NCBI RefSeq assembly: GCF_900105195.1
Contig: NZ_FNRX01000002.1
Location: 2,356,001-2,420,000 of the forward strand
Length of the DNA stretch: 64,000 nt
Direction: 5' to 3'
Source of the DNA: Rhodococcus pyridinivorans
Lineage (GTDB): Bacteria > Actinomycetota > Actinomycetes > Mycobacteriales > Mycobacteriaceae
Notes under the pieces: model-generated
What the model was told of the DNA's origin: nothing
Database searches by the model: none
What the model saw: the letters and a program-made list of their open reading frames with translations, nothing else
Program-made: the position numbers and the translations under genes
Shown here: piece by piece, positions 33,691 to 42,191 of the stretch
How positions within the stretch are numbered: the stretch's first letter is position 1
Layout: every line of letters begins with the position of its first letter

Positions 33691-34128
33691 TCAGTCGAGG
33701 CAGAATTCGTTGCCCTCGGGGTCGGCCATGACGATGTGGCCGGCCCCGAACGGCGGCGCCGGGTCGTGACGCTCCAGGCGCGTGGCCCCGCGTGCGACGA
33801 GCCGTTCGGCCTCGGCTTCCAGGGCGGCCATGCGCTCGGCGCCGTCGAGTCCGGGCGCGGCACGCACGTCCAGATGCATCCGGTTCTTGGCCTGCTTGCC
33901 CTCGGGCACCTTCTGGAAGAACAGTCGGGGCCCTGCCTCGTCCGGGTCGACGATGCCCGACGCGTCGTTGCGTCGTTCGAGTGGCACCCCCATCGCGTCG
34001 AGCGCGTCGTCCCACGACACGAAATTGCCGGGCGGCTTCTGGAGTTCGTAGCCGAGGGCGTCCGCCCAGAAGTCCGCGAGAGCCGCGGGATCGGCGCAGT
34101 CGAACGTGATCTGGATGTCGCGGGCCAT
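33691..34128 (-). CDS. VOC family protein (glyoxalase_6 type)
   Basis: A 145-residue VOC protein. Opens RDIQITFDCADPAALADFWADALGY, with the usual ALxxFWxxxLGY helix. The middle RMHLDVRAAPG is the second-unit strand with a His-x-Asp metal-like pattern, and it closes HIVMADPEGNEFCLD. This type is often of unknown substrate. It follows the DinB gene (stop and start 1 nt apart), so the two are co-transcribed, divergent from a WYL regulator. Confidence 0.85.
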   Translation of the reverse strand: MARDIQITFDCADPAALADFWADALGYELQKPPGNFVSWDDALDAMGVPLERRNDASGIVDPDEAGPRLFFQKVPEGKQAKNRMHLDVRAAPGLDGAERMAALEAEAERLVARGATRLERHDPAPPFGAGHIVMADPEGNEFCLD

Positions 34129-34129
34129 G

Positions 34130-34702
34130 TCAGCTCGCCTCCTGTCGGGCGCGGGTACGGGTGTGCAGGTAGTGGTCCCTCAGAAGACAGACCTCGGACA
34201 GATGATGGATGAGTTCGCGGTGGATGTGCAGGACCAGCGCGCCCATCGGGTACTCGGCGTACGGTCCTTCGGCTTCACCGCACGGTCGGGCGAGTCCGTC
34301 TTCCCCGAGGGACTCGACGCCCGCAATCCACGTGGCGAGTTCGGCATCGAGCTGGGCGAGGGCCTCGTCCGCGGTCGCTGCGTACTCGAACGACATGTAG
34401 TCGGTGGCTGTGCGTCCGAAATGGCTCGCGTTGCGCATCGCCAGCACGCCGACGATCACATGCCCGAGCCGCCACGCAATCGTCGTGATGGGTGGCGGAT
34501 CCGGTTCGGGGAACGCGAAATCGATGGTCATCGCCCCGGCGCCTCCCAGTAGGGGAGCGGTGCCCGTCCCGCGCGGCCGAACACTCCAGCAGGCGAGTGC
34601 GGGCTCGAAGAAGTACTCGTCGTCGGTGAGGCCGTCGAGGCGACGGCGAACCGGATAGTCGAGTTGCTGTCGCAGTAGGTGATTCCAGTCGAGTTCTGTC
34701 AT
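34130..34702 (-). CDS. DinB-family four-helix protein
   Basis: A 190-residue DinB/DUF664-like protein. The early segment LDWNHLLRQQLDYPVRRRLDGLTDDEYFFEP is the standard 'WxxLxxxLDGLTDEEY' entry, and histidines that could bind metal recur (GHVIVG, HIHRELIHHLSEV). Such proteins include thiol-dependent S-transferases using mycothiol or bacillithiol. The ATG at 34702 follows a divergent promoter region; a longer frame adds only MRQPGA. Partner of the downstream VOC gene. Confidence 0.82.
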   Translation of the reverse strand: MTELDWNHLLRQQLDYPVRRRLDGLTDDEYFFEPALACWSVRPRGTGTAPLLGGAGAMTIDFAFPEPDPPPITTIAWRLGHVIVGVLAMRNASHFGRTATDYMSFEYAATADEALAQLDAELATWIAGVESLGEDGLARPCGEAEGPYAEYPMGALVLHIHRELIHHLSEVCLLRDHYLHTRTRARQEAS

Positions 34703-34763
34703 GGCTCCAGGTTGACGCATATTCTGGACAGGTTCGGTCCGTGATCCGTGCGACTATCGTCGT

Positions 34764-35729
34764 GTGACCGTCGAGTCGACCACCGAACGGGTTCTGAGGG
34801 TGCTTGCGCTGTTGCAGAGTCGCCCCTCGTGGACCGCTGACGAACTGGCTGCGGAACTCGGCGTGACCGATCGCTCGGTGCGCCGCGACGTCGATCGGCT
34901 GCGCGCCCTCGGCTATCCCGTCCGCGCGACCCCCGGTGTCGGCGGTGGTTATCAGCTCGGTGCCGGCACGAGACTGCCGCCGCTGCTCCTGCACGACGAC
35001 GAAGCGATCGCCACGGCGGTGTCGCTGCGACTGGCGTCGGGCAGCACCATCGCCGGTGCCGCCGAGGCGGCCCTGCGCGCACTGGCAAAGCTCGATCAGG
35101 TGATGCCGCCGCGTCTGCGCGAGGAGGTGCGGGCGATCTACGGCGCCACCGAAACCGTCGTCGGCGCGGGCACCGAGATCGACGCCGACACGCTGCTGGC
35201 GTTGGCCCGCGCGTGCCGCGACGCGACCCGTGTGCGATTCCGGTACACCACCCGGCAGGAGGCGGACGACGAGCGCACCGTCGAACCGGTGCGGATGGTC
35301 GCTGCCGGACAGCGCTGGTACCTCATGGCATGGGACGTCGATCGCGACGACTGGCGCACCTTCCGGCTCGACCGGATGCGCGACGTGACACCCACGACGT
35401 GGCGGTTCCGGCCGCGGCAGCATCCCGATCCGGTGTCGTACGTCCAGCGGTCCGTGACGGAGTCGCCCTACCGGTACATCGCGCGGATCCGCCTGCGGGC
35501 GGACGCCGACCAGGTGCGCGACATGGTGCCGCCGCAGGTCGGGCGGGTCGAGGACGACGAGGACGGGTGGTGCGTGCTCGTCGTCGGCGCGGACGACCCG
35601 GACTGGGTCGTGATGCACGTCGCGCGAATGGGTTTCGAGGCGGTCGTCCTCGAGCCACCGGAACTTCGGGCGGCCGCGGACCGGCTCGCGACGCACCTCG
35701 CCGCGATCGCCTCCCGCTCCGATCGGTGA
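34764..35729 (+). CDS. HTH-WYL transcription regulator (YafY/PafBC type)
   Basis: A 321-residue regulator. The N-terminal HTH_11 reads TERVLRVLALLQSRPSWTADELAAELGVTDRSVRRDVDRL, a central linker is followed by the WYL domain (VRFRYTTRQ, then RTVEPVRMVAAGQRWYLMAWD) and a WCX tail. WYL domains bind nucleic acid or ligand and often respond to DNA damage. The GTG start has GACTAT 6 nt upstream and no ribosome binding site, implying leaderless translation. Divergent from the DinB-VOC pair, its probable target. Confidence 0.88.
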   Translation: MTVESTTERVLRVLALLQSRPSWTADELAAELGVTDRSVRRDVDRLRALGYPVRATPGVGGGYQLGAGTRLPPLLLHDDEAIATAVSLRLASGSTIAGAAEAALRALAKLDQVMPPRLREEVRAIYGATETVVGAGTEIDADTLLALARACRDATRVRFRYTTRQEADDERTVEPVRMVAAGQRWYLMAWDVDRDDWRTFRLDRMRDVTPTTWRFRPRQHPDPVSYVQRSVTESPYRYIARIRLRADADQVRDMVPPQVGRVEDDEDGWCVLVVGADDPDWVVMHVARMGFEAVVLEPPELRAAADRLATHLAAIASRSDR

Positions 35730-35769
35730 CGGGTCCTCGCGCACGCGACCTGCGGCATGGTTGTGTGGC

Positions 35770-36735
35770 GTGGTGACGGCGAAGTGGCTCCGGCTCGGAT
35801 CGGACGTTCTCGGGTGGACGGCAACCGCGACAGGCGCGGTCGGTCTCGCGCTCCACTTCGGTAGGTGGTCGGCCCAACCCTTGGTGCTCGCAGCGTCCGG
35901 CGCGTCGTATCTGATGGCCGGTGCGGTGATCGGGCTGATCGCCTTTGCCGTCCGTCGACGCCTATTCGGGGCCCTCGTTGCGGGTGCGATTGCTGCGACT
36001 GCGGTCTGGACCCAGGCGCCTCTCCACGTCGCGACGGCTGCGGCCGGTGCGGGTCCCGATATCACCGTGATGCACGCGAACATTCTGTTCGACAGGGGTG
36101 CCGATCCCGAGGTCGTCGTGTCCCGGGTCCGGGACCGCGACGTCGACCTGCTCACGGTGAACGAACTCACCTCTGCGGGGGTCGATGGACTCACCCGTGC
36201 CGGTCTCGACGAGCTGTTACCCCATCGGTATCTCGTCCCCGGAGAGTTGGCGTCGGGAACGGGGATCTGGAGCCGATTTCCGCTGTCGGACACCGTCGAA
36301 CACGACGGATTCGTCTTCCGTCAACTCTCTGCGCTCGCGGACGTACCGGGAGCGGGACCGGTCGCGGTCCACGCGTTCCACCCGGTCCCACCGGTGTTCG
36401 ACGCGCAGGACTGGGCTGCCGAACTGTCACGGTTGCAGAACATCCTCGATCGATCTCCGGCCGACGTCCCCGCAGTCGTGGGTGGCGATTTCAACGCCAC
36501 CTACGACCATGCGCAGTTCCGCGCGTTGCTCTCGGGGCGTTTCGCCGATGCCGCGGAGCAGGCGGGAGCGGGGGCGGTGCGTACCTATCCGACCGACAAA
36601 CCCGGCCCGCCGCTGGTGGCGATCGATCACATCCTCGTCGGGAACGGGACGGCCGTCGCGTTCGACTCCGACGACCTTCCCAGGGCGGATCACCGTTCGG
36701 TGGTCGCCCGGATCCGGTTGGACCCCGGCGAGTGA
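35770..36735 (+). CDS. Membrane-anchored endonuclease/exonuclease/phosphatase-fold protein
   Basis: About 321 residues. Three hydrophobic helices span roughly residues 10-90 (VLGWTATATGAVGLALHFG, YLMAGAVIGLIAFAV, GALVAGAIAATAVWT), followed by an outward EEP domain. EEP motifs: ITVMHANILFDRG, NELT with the metal Glu, VAVHAFHPVPP, GGDFNATYDH, AIDHILV and ADHRSVVARI. Likely a phosphodiesterase or phosphatase acting outside the membrane; substrate unknown. Start chosen at the GTG 35770; TTG 35761 and GTG 35773 are equally possible and no ribosome binding site decides. Confidence 0.8.
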   Translation: MVTAKWLRLGSDVLGWTATATGAVGLALHFGRWSAQPLVLAASGASYLMAGAVIGLIAFAVRRRLFGALVAGAIAATAVWTQAPLHVATAAAGAGPDITVMHANILFDRGADPEVVVSRVRDRDVDLLTVNELTSAGVDGLTRAGLDELLPHRYLVPGELASGTGIWSRFPLSDTVEHDGFVFRQLSALADVPGAGPVAVHAFHPVPPVFDAQDWAAELSRLQNILDRSPADVPAVVGGDFNATYDHAQFRALLSGRFADAAEQAGAGAVRTYPTDKPGPPLVAIDHILVGNGTAVAFDSDDLPRADHRSVVARIRLDPGE

Positions 36736-36736
36736 C

Positions 36737-36810
36737 GCCTCGGGATCAGGCCCCCCGCGAGCGAAGCCTCGCGATCAGGCCCCCCGCGAGCGAAGCCTCG
36801 CGATCAGGCC
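36737..36810 (+). repeat. Intergenic tandem repeat, 29-bp unit, 2.5 copies
   Basis: Copies at 36737-36765 and 36766-36794 (one mismatch) and a 16-bp partial copy at 36795-36810. The unit contains CCCCGCGAGCGAAGCCTCG, with GCGAG/CTCGC pairing. It fills the gap after the EEP gene and runs over the stop of the esterase pseudogene. The core is similar to the repeat at 5857. Confidence 0.9.
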
Positions 36811-37842
36811 TCAGCGCCCATCGACTCGGCGAGGATCGGCCACGCCTTGCGCGGGTCGTCCTCCCAGTAACCCCACGAATGCGTTCCGTCGGCATCGAGT
36901 TCGGCCGTGACCGGGATGTCGAGCGCTTCGAGCCGGTCCACCAGCTGGTGCGTGCAGGCATTCGTGGCGGCCTCGATCGCTCCGCCTGCGACGATCTGCG
37001 TGGCGAACGATTCACCCGCCGCGCGTTCCTGACCGGGGACGTCGTACGTGCCGGGCAGACCGTTGCGGCTCGACAGGTACAAGGCCTTGCCGCGCAAGCC
37101 TTCCGCATTGAGGTAGACGTCGTGCTCGGCCCAGCGCGGACCCGTCGGCCGGACCCCACATGCTCTCGACGTCGCCCTTGCCGCGGCGCTCGACGACGAG
37201 CCTCACGTACAGCTGACCGACCGGATCACTGGTGCGCACGCATCCGCTGAGGGATGCGACGCCGGAGTACAGGTCGCCGCTCCGGATCGCGAGGTCCAGC
37301 GCGGAGCCGGCACTCATGGACATCCCGATGATCGACTGCTTGCCGTCGGTGTCGAGCAGTTCGTCGACGACGGGCGGCAGTTCCTCGAGGAGGAAGGTCT
37401 GCCACTGGTTGCGACCGAGAACCGGATCGTCGAGATCCCAGTCGGTGAAGTAGCCGAAGTTGCCGGTGGCGGGGATGACCACGTTGACATTCTTGTCCGA
37501 GAAGAACTCGGCGATGTCGCTGCTCTCCATCCACCCGGTGCCGTCGATCACCCCGACACCCGCGCCGCCGAGGGCGTAGACGACCGGCCGCGGCTCGCGC
37601 GGATCGGCCGGACGCAGGACGTCCAGGGGGATCACGGTATCCACGGCCGGGGAATAGACGCGGACCGTCCAGTGCTGGTCGGTCACCTCGTCGACGCCCT
37701 CGACGTAGGCGGTGGCGGGCTCGGCGTCGGGTTGCTCGGGATCGGCGTGCGCGGTGGCGGTGCCGAACACGAGCGACGAGAGGCCTGCGAGACCGACCGC
37801 AAGGCTGCGGAAGCCACGACGGGACACGACGGATCGACGCAC
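36804..37842 (-). pseudogene. Frameshifted secreted esterase, Ag85/mycolyltransferase-like
   Basis: Two frames make up one gene. Codons from the GTG at 37842 give a twin-arginine-like or Sec signal (SVVSRRGFRSLAVGLAGLSSLVFG, cleavage near AHA-DP) and an esterase fold with GMSMSAGSALDLAIRSGDLY around the nucleophile Ser, continuing to VESMWGPADG. The expected continuation RWAEHDVYLNAEGLRGKALYLS and the catalytic-His region GTHSWGYWEDDPRKAW are in the +1 frame. One extra base between about 37137 and 37152 explains the break. The intact protein would be about 345 residues. Either a real pseudogene or a sequencing error. Confidence 0.8.
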
Positions 37843-38029
37843 GGATGAACGCCTCGACTCGAAGTGATGCCGAGAGTCGTCCCCCGCGTTCGACTCGCTG
37901 AGCTGGACAGTACCTTCCTCCGGTTGCGAAAAGTGCCTCGGGGTGCTGTGATTCCGGCCTCGCGGTGTCCCTGAGACGAGTTCGGCCACCGCACTCGGGA
38001 TCTCGTGCGGCGACCGAACTTTCGTGCGG

Positions 38030-38880
38030 TTACGTGGTGCTCGGAGTGACAGGATCGATGCGGCTGCGGTGCCGGGGCACCGTGGACTTGGGCGAGGCCC
38101 ACCTTCGGCTCGCCCGGAATCTGCCGCTCGCCGGCCGGACCGCGCAGCTGCAACACCAGTTCGTGGACCTGGCGGATGCCGGAGACGTCGACGGGTTCAC
38201 CGTTGACGATGAGACCACCCGTCGGTGTTCGCAGGGAGGGATCCGCCGATCGCGGTGGCTCCCTCGACGCCCTCGGGGCCGATGCCGACGCCCTCGGGGC
38301 TGGTGCCGACGCCCTCGAAGGCGGCCTTGGCTGCGTAGACGGTGGGGGAGACGTCCTCCTCGACCGACGCCCACGTCACACGGACCTCGTACGCGCCGTA
38401 GGTGCGCGTGCGAATCGCGTTGGAGCGCAGGTAGACCGGCGTTTCGGTAGTGTGCTTCGACACCAGATCGCCGCAGCACATGATCACCGCTGCGGCAGTC
38501 TCGTCCGGCGCGCAGAACATCTTCGCCGTGAGCGGGTAGTTGAGCATCGGCGACGACAGAATGTCGTCGATGTTGAACTCCGTGCGGCGGAAGGCATTCG
38601 GGTTGAGGCCGCCGTTGCGGTAGTTCTTCGCCGCGACCCGTGCGAGCGTCTTGTGCGAGATGTTGTGGTCGATGGCGTAGCGGTTCGCCTTCATGCCGAA
38701 GAACTTGGTGGTGACGAACTGTCCGTTCTCGGCGTACCAGGCGGGCAGACCGAGCATGGCGGGATCGGCGGTGAAGCGGACGTCGCGCACGTGTTGAACA
38801 CGTTGGTGAAGGGAATGCCGGTTGGCGCCGAATCTACCGAACGGGTGAAGGCCCACCCCGATGATGGCAACGTCGTTCAC
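38030..38880 (-). pseudogene. Decayed SCP-x-type thiolase (lipid-transfer protein family)
   Basis: Starts VNDVAIIGVGLHPFGRFG, the normal N terminus, but jumps to remnants of the catalytic-Cys segment (GIPFTNVFNTCATSAS, readable only in a shifted frame). It rejoins at FTADPAMLGLPAWYAENGQF and stays intact through NISHKTLARVAAKNYRNGG and KMFCAPDETAAAVIM. It then loses about 60 residues before ATAIGGSLPANTDGW. The C terminus (VHELVLQLRGPAGERQ, then GTAAASILSL) lies in other frames. Several deletions and frameshifts: not functional. The family performs thiolytic cleavage in sterol side-chain or branched acyl-CoA degradation. Confidence 0.88.
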
Positions 38881-38914
38881 GATGTCGGGAACTCCTCGAT
38901 GGGATGTGTGCGGA

Positions 38915-39125
38915 TCAGATCGGCACGAAGCCCTGCGTGGTCCATGCCACGAGCGTGCCGCGACGCGGCAGCAGCAGCTCCGAGAAGTTCGCCCCGCTGC
39001 ACCGGGGGGCAACGCGGCTGGGTGGGCCATGTGGTCGCGGAGCAGTCGTCGCAGCGGCTGCCGATGAGCTGCGGGTTCTCTGCCGGCCACGTGGATACGT
39101 CGGGCGCGAGCGCCTTCGTCGTCAT
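38915..39125 (-). pseudogene. Truncated, frameshifted DUF35 OB-fold acyl-CoA-binding protein
   Basis: The N terminus (MTTKALAPDVSTWPAENPQL, then GSRCDDCSATTWPTQPRCP) is a typical DUF35 rubredoxin-like zinc ribbon. After CP the frame changes: one extra base in a run of six G (39004-39009 on the + strand) moves CSGANFSELLLPRRGTLVAW to another frame, which stops after GFVPI. The OB-fold half is lost. DUF35 proteins pair with SCP-x thiolases and hydratases, so this and the thiolase remnant next to it are one decayed operon. Confidence 0.85.
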
Positions 39126-39191
39126 GGTTCGTCCTCCGTTGTCCGATGCCGATGCGGCGGCCCTCGCCGCGGTCGAACATGAGGATCACGC

Positions 39192-40844
39192 TCAGAAACG
39201 GCGCCTCCGGCGGGGCGGAGGCTTGCGCCGGCCCGGCCTCGAGTGGCGCCGGTGCTCCTCCGGGGTCTGGGCACCCGTGCGGTATTCGTCGAGCACCTTC
39301 CGCATCGCAGCGATCGCGCGCTCCCGGGTGCGCGGGTCGTCGATCTCGAGCAGCTGGTCGCGCAGACCGGTAGCGAACTCGGCGTACTCGTTCTGCCAGT
39401 CGCGGCCGACGTGCACCGGCGCCGGGGGTGCGACCGTGGCGATGTGCTCGGGCGGACCGCCCGCCACGAGCCGGTATCGGGCGCCGATCTCCGGGACGAC
39501 CACGTTCAGTCCGGCATCGAGGTCGTGCAGCGCCGCCGTGAAGGCGGCGAGCGCATCGGGTTCTCCGTGGTCGAGGAAGACTGCACCGGAGATCGGCGCG
39601 CGTTGCCCGACCCAGCGCACCAACTCGCCGCGATCGGCGTGCGCGGAGTAGCTGTCGATCCGCCGGATCCGTGCCCGGACATCGATGTCCTCACCCGAGA
39701 TCCGGACCTTCGAGGCACCCTCGAGGATCACCCTGCCGAGCGTGCCTTGCGCCTGATAGCCGACGAAGAGCACCGTCGAGTCGGGGCGGGCGAGGTTGTT
39801 CCGCAGGTGGTGCCGAACCCGTCCCGCCTCGCACATCCCGGAGGCCGCGATGATGATCGCGCGATCGTAGCTGTCGATCCGCATCGATTCCTCGGCCTCG
39901 GCGGTGTACCGGATGCCCGGATGGCGGAAGACGTTCCGGCCGTCGAGATCCTCGAGTTCTCCGGCATGTGCGGCGAAGACGTCGGTCGCGCGGATCGCCA
40001 GCGGGGAGTCGACGAAGACCGGCACCCCCGGAATACGCTCGTCATCGAGCAGATATCCGATGTCGAGCAACAACTCCTGGGTGCGTTCGAGCGCGAACGA
40101 CGGCACGATCAGGTTGCCGCCCCGCCCGAGCGCCTCGTTCACCTCCCGGGCGAGGAGGTCGCGGCGCTCGGCGATCGTGAGTCGAGGGCGTGAGCGGTCC
40201 CCGTAGGTGGATTCGCAGACGACGTAGTCGAGTCCGGTCGGACCTTCCGGATCGGCGTGGAAGGCCTTCTGTTCCGGCCCGAGATCCCCCGAGAACAACA
40301 TCCGCACACCGCCGGCCTCGATCTCCGCCGAGGCCGATCCCAGGATGTGTCCGGCATTCCACAGGCGGACCCGGAAACCGGGCGCCGGTTCGAACCACTC
40401 CTCGAGCGGTATCGGCCGGGCGCGCGAGGCGGCGAGCCGGGCGTCCTCCTCGATGTAGATCGGGTGGAATTCGGCGCGGTTCGCGCGGTCGCGTCGCCGA
40501 TTGCGGCGCTGGGCCTCGAACTCCTGGATGTGAGCCGAGTCGGCAAGCATGAACGAGAGCAATTCCGCTGTGGGGGCCGTGCAGAAGATCGGGCCGTCGA
40601 AGCCGCGGGCGACGAGCTTGGGGAGCAGGCCGCAATGGTCGATGTGGGCGTGGGTGAGGATCACGGCGTCGACCGACTCCGGGGGGAACGGGAACTCTGC
40701 GACGTTCAGGTTCTCGAGGCTGCGGGAGCCCTGGAACAGTCCGCAGTCGATCAGGATCCGTGCGTCGCCGAGTTCGACCGTCGCGCACGAACCGGTGACG
40801 GTTCTCGCCGCCCCGTGGAAAGTGAGTTCCGGATTGTCGGACAC
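39192..40844 (-). CDS. MBL-fold/beta-CASP RNA metallo-hydrolase
   Basis: A 550-residue metallo-beta-lactamase with a beta-CASP insertion, as in RNase J/CPSF-73-like nucleases. ILTHAHIDHCG gives the HxHxDH motif, WNAGHILGSASAEI the third ligand, LFSGDLGPEQ the Asp, then the beta-CASP motifs with IIIAASGMCEAGRVRHH and SAHADRGELVRWVG, and a C-terminal LDHGE. About 90 extra residues end in a very basic tail (RPGRRKPPPRRRRRF), likely RNA-binding. The GTG at 40844 has GAGGAG 6 nt upstream. Function on RNA is inferred from family. Confidence 0.88.
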   Translation of the reverse strand: MSDNPELTFHGAARTVTGSCATVELGDARILIDCGLFQGSRSLENLNVAEFPFPPESVDAVILTHAHIDHCGLLPKLVARGFDGPIFCTAPTAELLSFMLADSAHIQEFEAQRRNRRRDRANRAEFHPIYIEEDARLAASRARPIPLEEWFEPAPGFRVRLWNAGHILGSASAEIEAGGVRMLFSGDLGPEQKAFHADPEGPTGLDYVVCESTYGDRSRPRLTIAERRDLLAREVNEALGRGGNLIVPSFALERTQELLLDIGYLLDDERIPGVPVFVDSPLAIRATDVFAAHAGELEDLDGRNVFRHPGIRYTAEAEESMRIDSYDRAIIIAASGMCEAGRVRHHLRNNLARPDSTVLFVGYQAQGTLGRVILEGASKVRISGEDIDVRARIRRIDSYSAHADRGELVRWVGQRAPISGAVFLDHGEPDALAAFTAALHDLDAGLNVVVPEIGARYRLVAGGPPEHIATVAPPAPVHVGRDWQNEYAEFATGLRDQLLEIDDPRTRERAIAAMRKVLDEYRTGAQTPEEHRRHSRPGRRKPPPRRRRRF

Positions 40845-40935
40845 GGCATCTCCTCGGACGCTCGGGCGGTGGTGACCCGCGGGACTGCCTCTCACCGTAT
40901 CGAGCGCGGGTGTCCCACCGGACCGGGAAAGGATG

Positions 40936-40949
40936 TAGAACCTGTTCCA
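40936..40949. promoter_or_regulatory. KstR-like box upstream of the alcohol dehydrogenase
   Basis: TAGAACCTGTTCCA fits the KstR operator form TnnAACnnGTTnnA at every fixed position. KstR is the TetR repressor of sterol catabolism in Rhodococcus and Mycobacterium. It lies 62 nt before the dehydrogenase start, between divergent genes. Confidence 0.6.
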
Positions 40950-41011
40950 ATTCTGTGCGATTGTGGCTATCGTCACGTGCACAACCGGCAATGCGATGGA
41001 AGGCGAGCCAG

Positions 41012-42139
41012 ATGAAGACCAAGGGTGCAGTGCTGTGGGGCATCGACGAACCGTGGTCCGTCGAGGAGATCGACCTCGGCGATCCCGTCGCGGGCGAAGT
41101 GCAGATCCGCATGGAAGCCGCCGGCATGTGCCATTCCGACCATCACATCGTCACGGGCGCAACCCCGATGCCGTCCTTCCCCGCCATGGGTGGTCACGAG
41201 GGCTCGGGCGTGATCACCAAGGTCGGTGAGGGTGTGGTGGGTCTCGAGGTGGGCGACCACGTCGTGCTGTCCTTCATCCCTGCGTGCGGACGGTGTCCGT
41301 CCTGTTCCTCGGGGCACTCGAATCTGTGCGACCTCGGGGCGGGACTGCTCGGCGGCCAGGCGATCTCCGACGGCACCTACCGCATCCAGGCCCGCGGCGA
41401 GAACGTGATCGCGATGTGCCTCCTCGGCACCTTCTCGCCGTACATGACGGTCAACCAGAGCCAGGTCGTCAAGATCGACAAGGACGTACCCTTCGAGCTC
41501 GCGGCGCTGGTCGGCTGCGGCGTGCCCACCGGCTGGGGTTCGGCGACGAACATCGCCGAGGTCAAGGCCGGCGACTCGGTCGCCATCATCGGCGTCGGCG
41601 GTGTCGGCATGAGCGCTCTGCAGGGCGCCGTCGCCTCGGGTGCGCGCCACGTGTTCGCGATCGACCCGGAGCCGTGGAAGCGGGAGCAGGCGCTCAAGTT
41701 CGGTGCCACCCACACCTACGCCTCCATCGAGGAGGCCATCGTGCCCATCATGGAGATCACGTGGGGCCGCATGTGCCACTCGACGATCATCACCGTGGGC
41801 GAGATGAAGGGCGAGCTGGTCGATCCGGCACTGACACTCACGGCCAAGGGCGGCCGGTGCGTCGTCACGGCGATGGGCTACATGTCCGACATGGACGTCA
41901 AGCTCAACTCGTTCCTGCTCTCGATGCTGCAGAAGGACCTCAAGGGCAACATCTTCGGTGGCTGCAACGCGCGGGTGGACATCCCCAACCTGCTCGACCT
42001 GTACAAGTCCGGTCAACTGAACCTGGCCGACATGGTCACGCGTACCTACACCCTCGAGCAGATCAACGACGGATACCGGGACATGCTCGAGGGCAGGAAC
42101 ATCCGCGGCGTCATCCGCTACACCGAAGCCGACTGGTGA
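41012..42139 (+). CDS. NDMA-dependent-type zinc alcohol dehydrogenase (AdhD-like)
   Basis: A 375-residue medium-chain dehydrogenase/reductase. Catalytic zinc ligands: CHSDHH and GHEGSG; structural zinc lobe CGRCPSCSSGHSNLC; Rossmann motif AIIGVGGVGMSALQGAV followed by AIDPEPWKREQALKFGA. The sequence style (AVLWGIDEPWSVEEIDLGDP, GYMSDMDVKLNSFLLSMLQK) is that of actinobacterial NDMA-dependent dehydrogenases with a tightly bound NAD. The ATG at 41012 follows GGCGAG weakly. The KstR-like box suggests control with sterol or lipid metabolism. Substrate unknown. Confidence 0.9.
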   Translation: MKTKGAVLWGIDEPWSVEEIDLGDPVAGEVQIRMEAAGMCHSDHHIVTGATPMPSFPAMGGHEGSGVITKVGEGVVGLEVGDHVVLSFIPACGRCPSCSSGHSNLCDLGAGLLGGQAISDGTYRIQARGENVIAMCLLGTFSPYMTVNQSQVVKIDKDVPFELAALVGCGVPTGWGSATNIAEVKAGDSVAIIGVGGVGMSALQGAVASGARHVFAIDPEPWKREQALKFGATHTYASIEEAIVPIMEITWGRMCHSTIITVGEMKGELVDPALTLTAKGGRCVVTAMGYMSDMDVKLNSFLLSMLQKDLKGNIFGGCNARVDIPNLLDLYKSGQLNLADMVTRTYTLEQINDGYRDMLEGRNIRGVIRYTEADW

Positions 42140-42179
42140 CCGGTACCGACCGGTGACCCCGCGCCGCCGGGGCGTCTCG

Positions 42180-42185
42180 TAGGCT
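42180..42185 (+). promoter_or_regulatory. -10 element placing the serine hydrolase gene as leaderless
   Basis: TAGGCT, 6 nt, then the GTG start; no ribosome binding site. Confidence 0.4.
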
Positions 42186-42191
42186 GATCGC

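Noticed and set aside
37965..39651. Plus-strand frame of about 490 codons over 38.2-39.6 kb
   Set aside because: It crosses three minus-strand gene remnants and the MBL gene, and its sequence has no recognisable motif.
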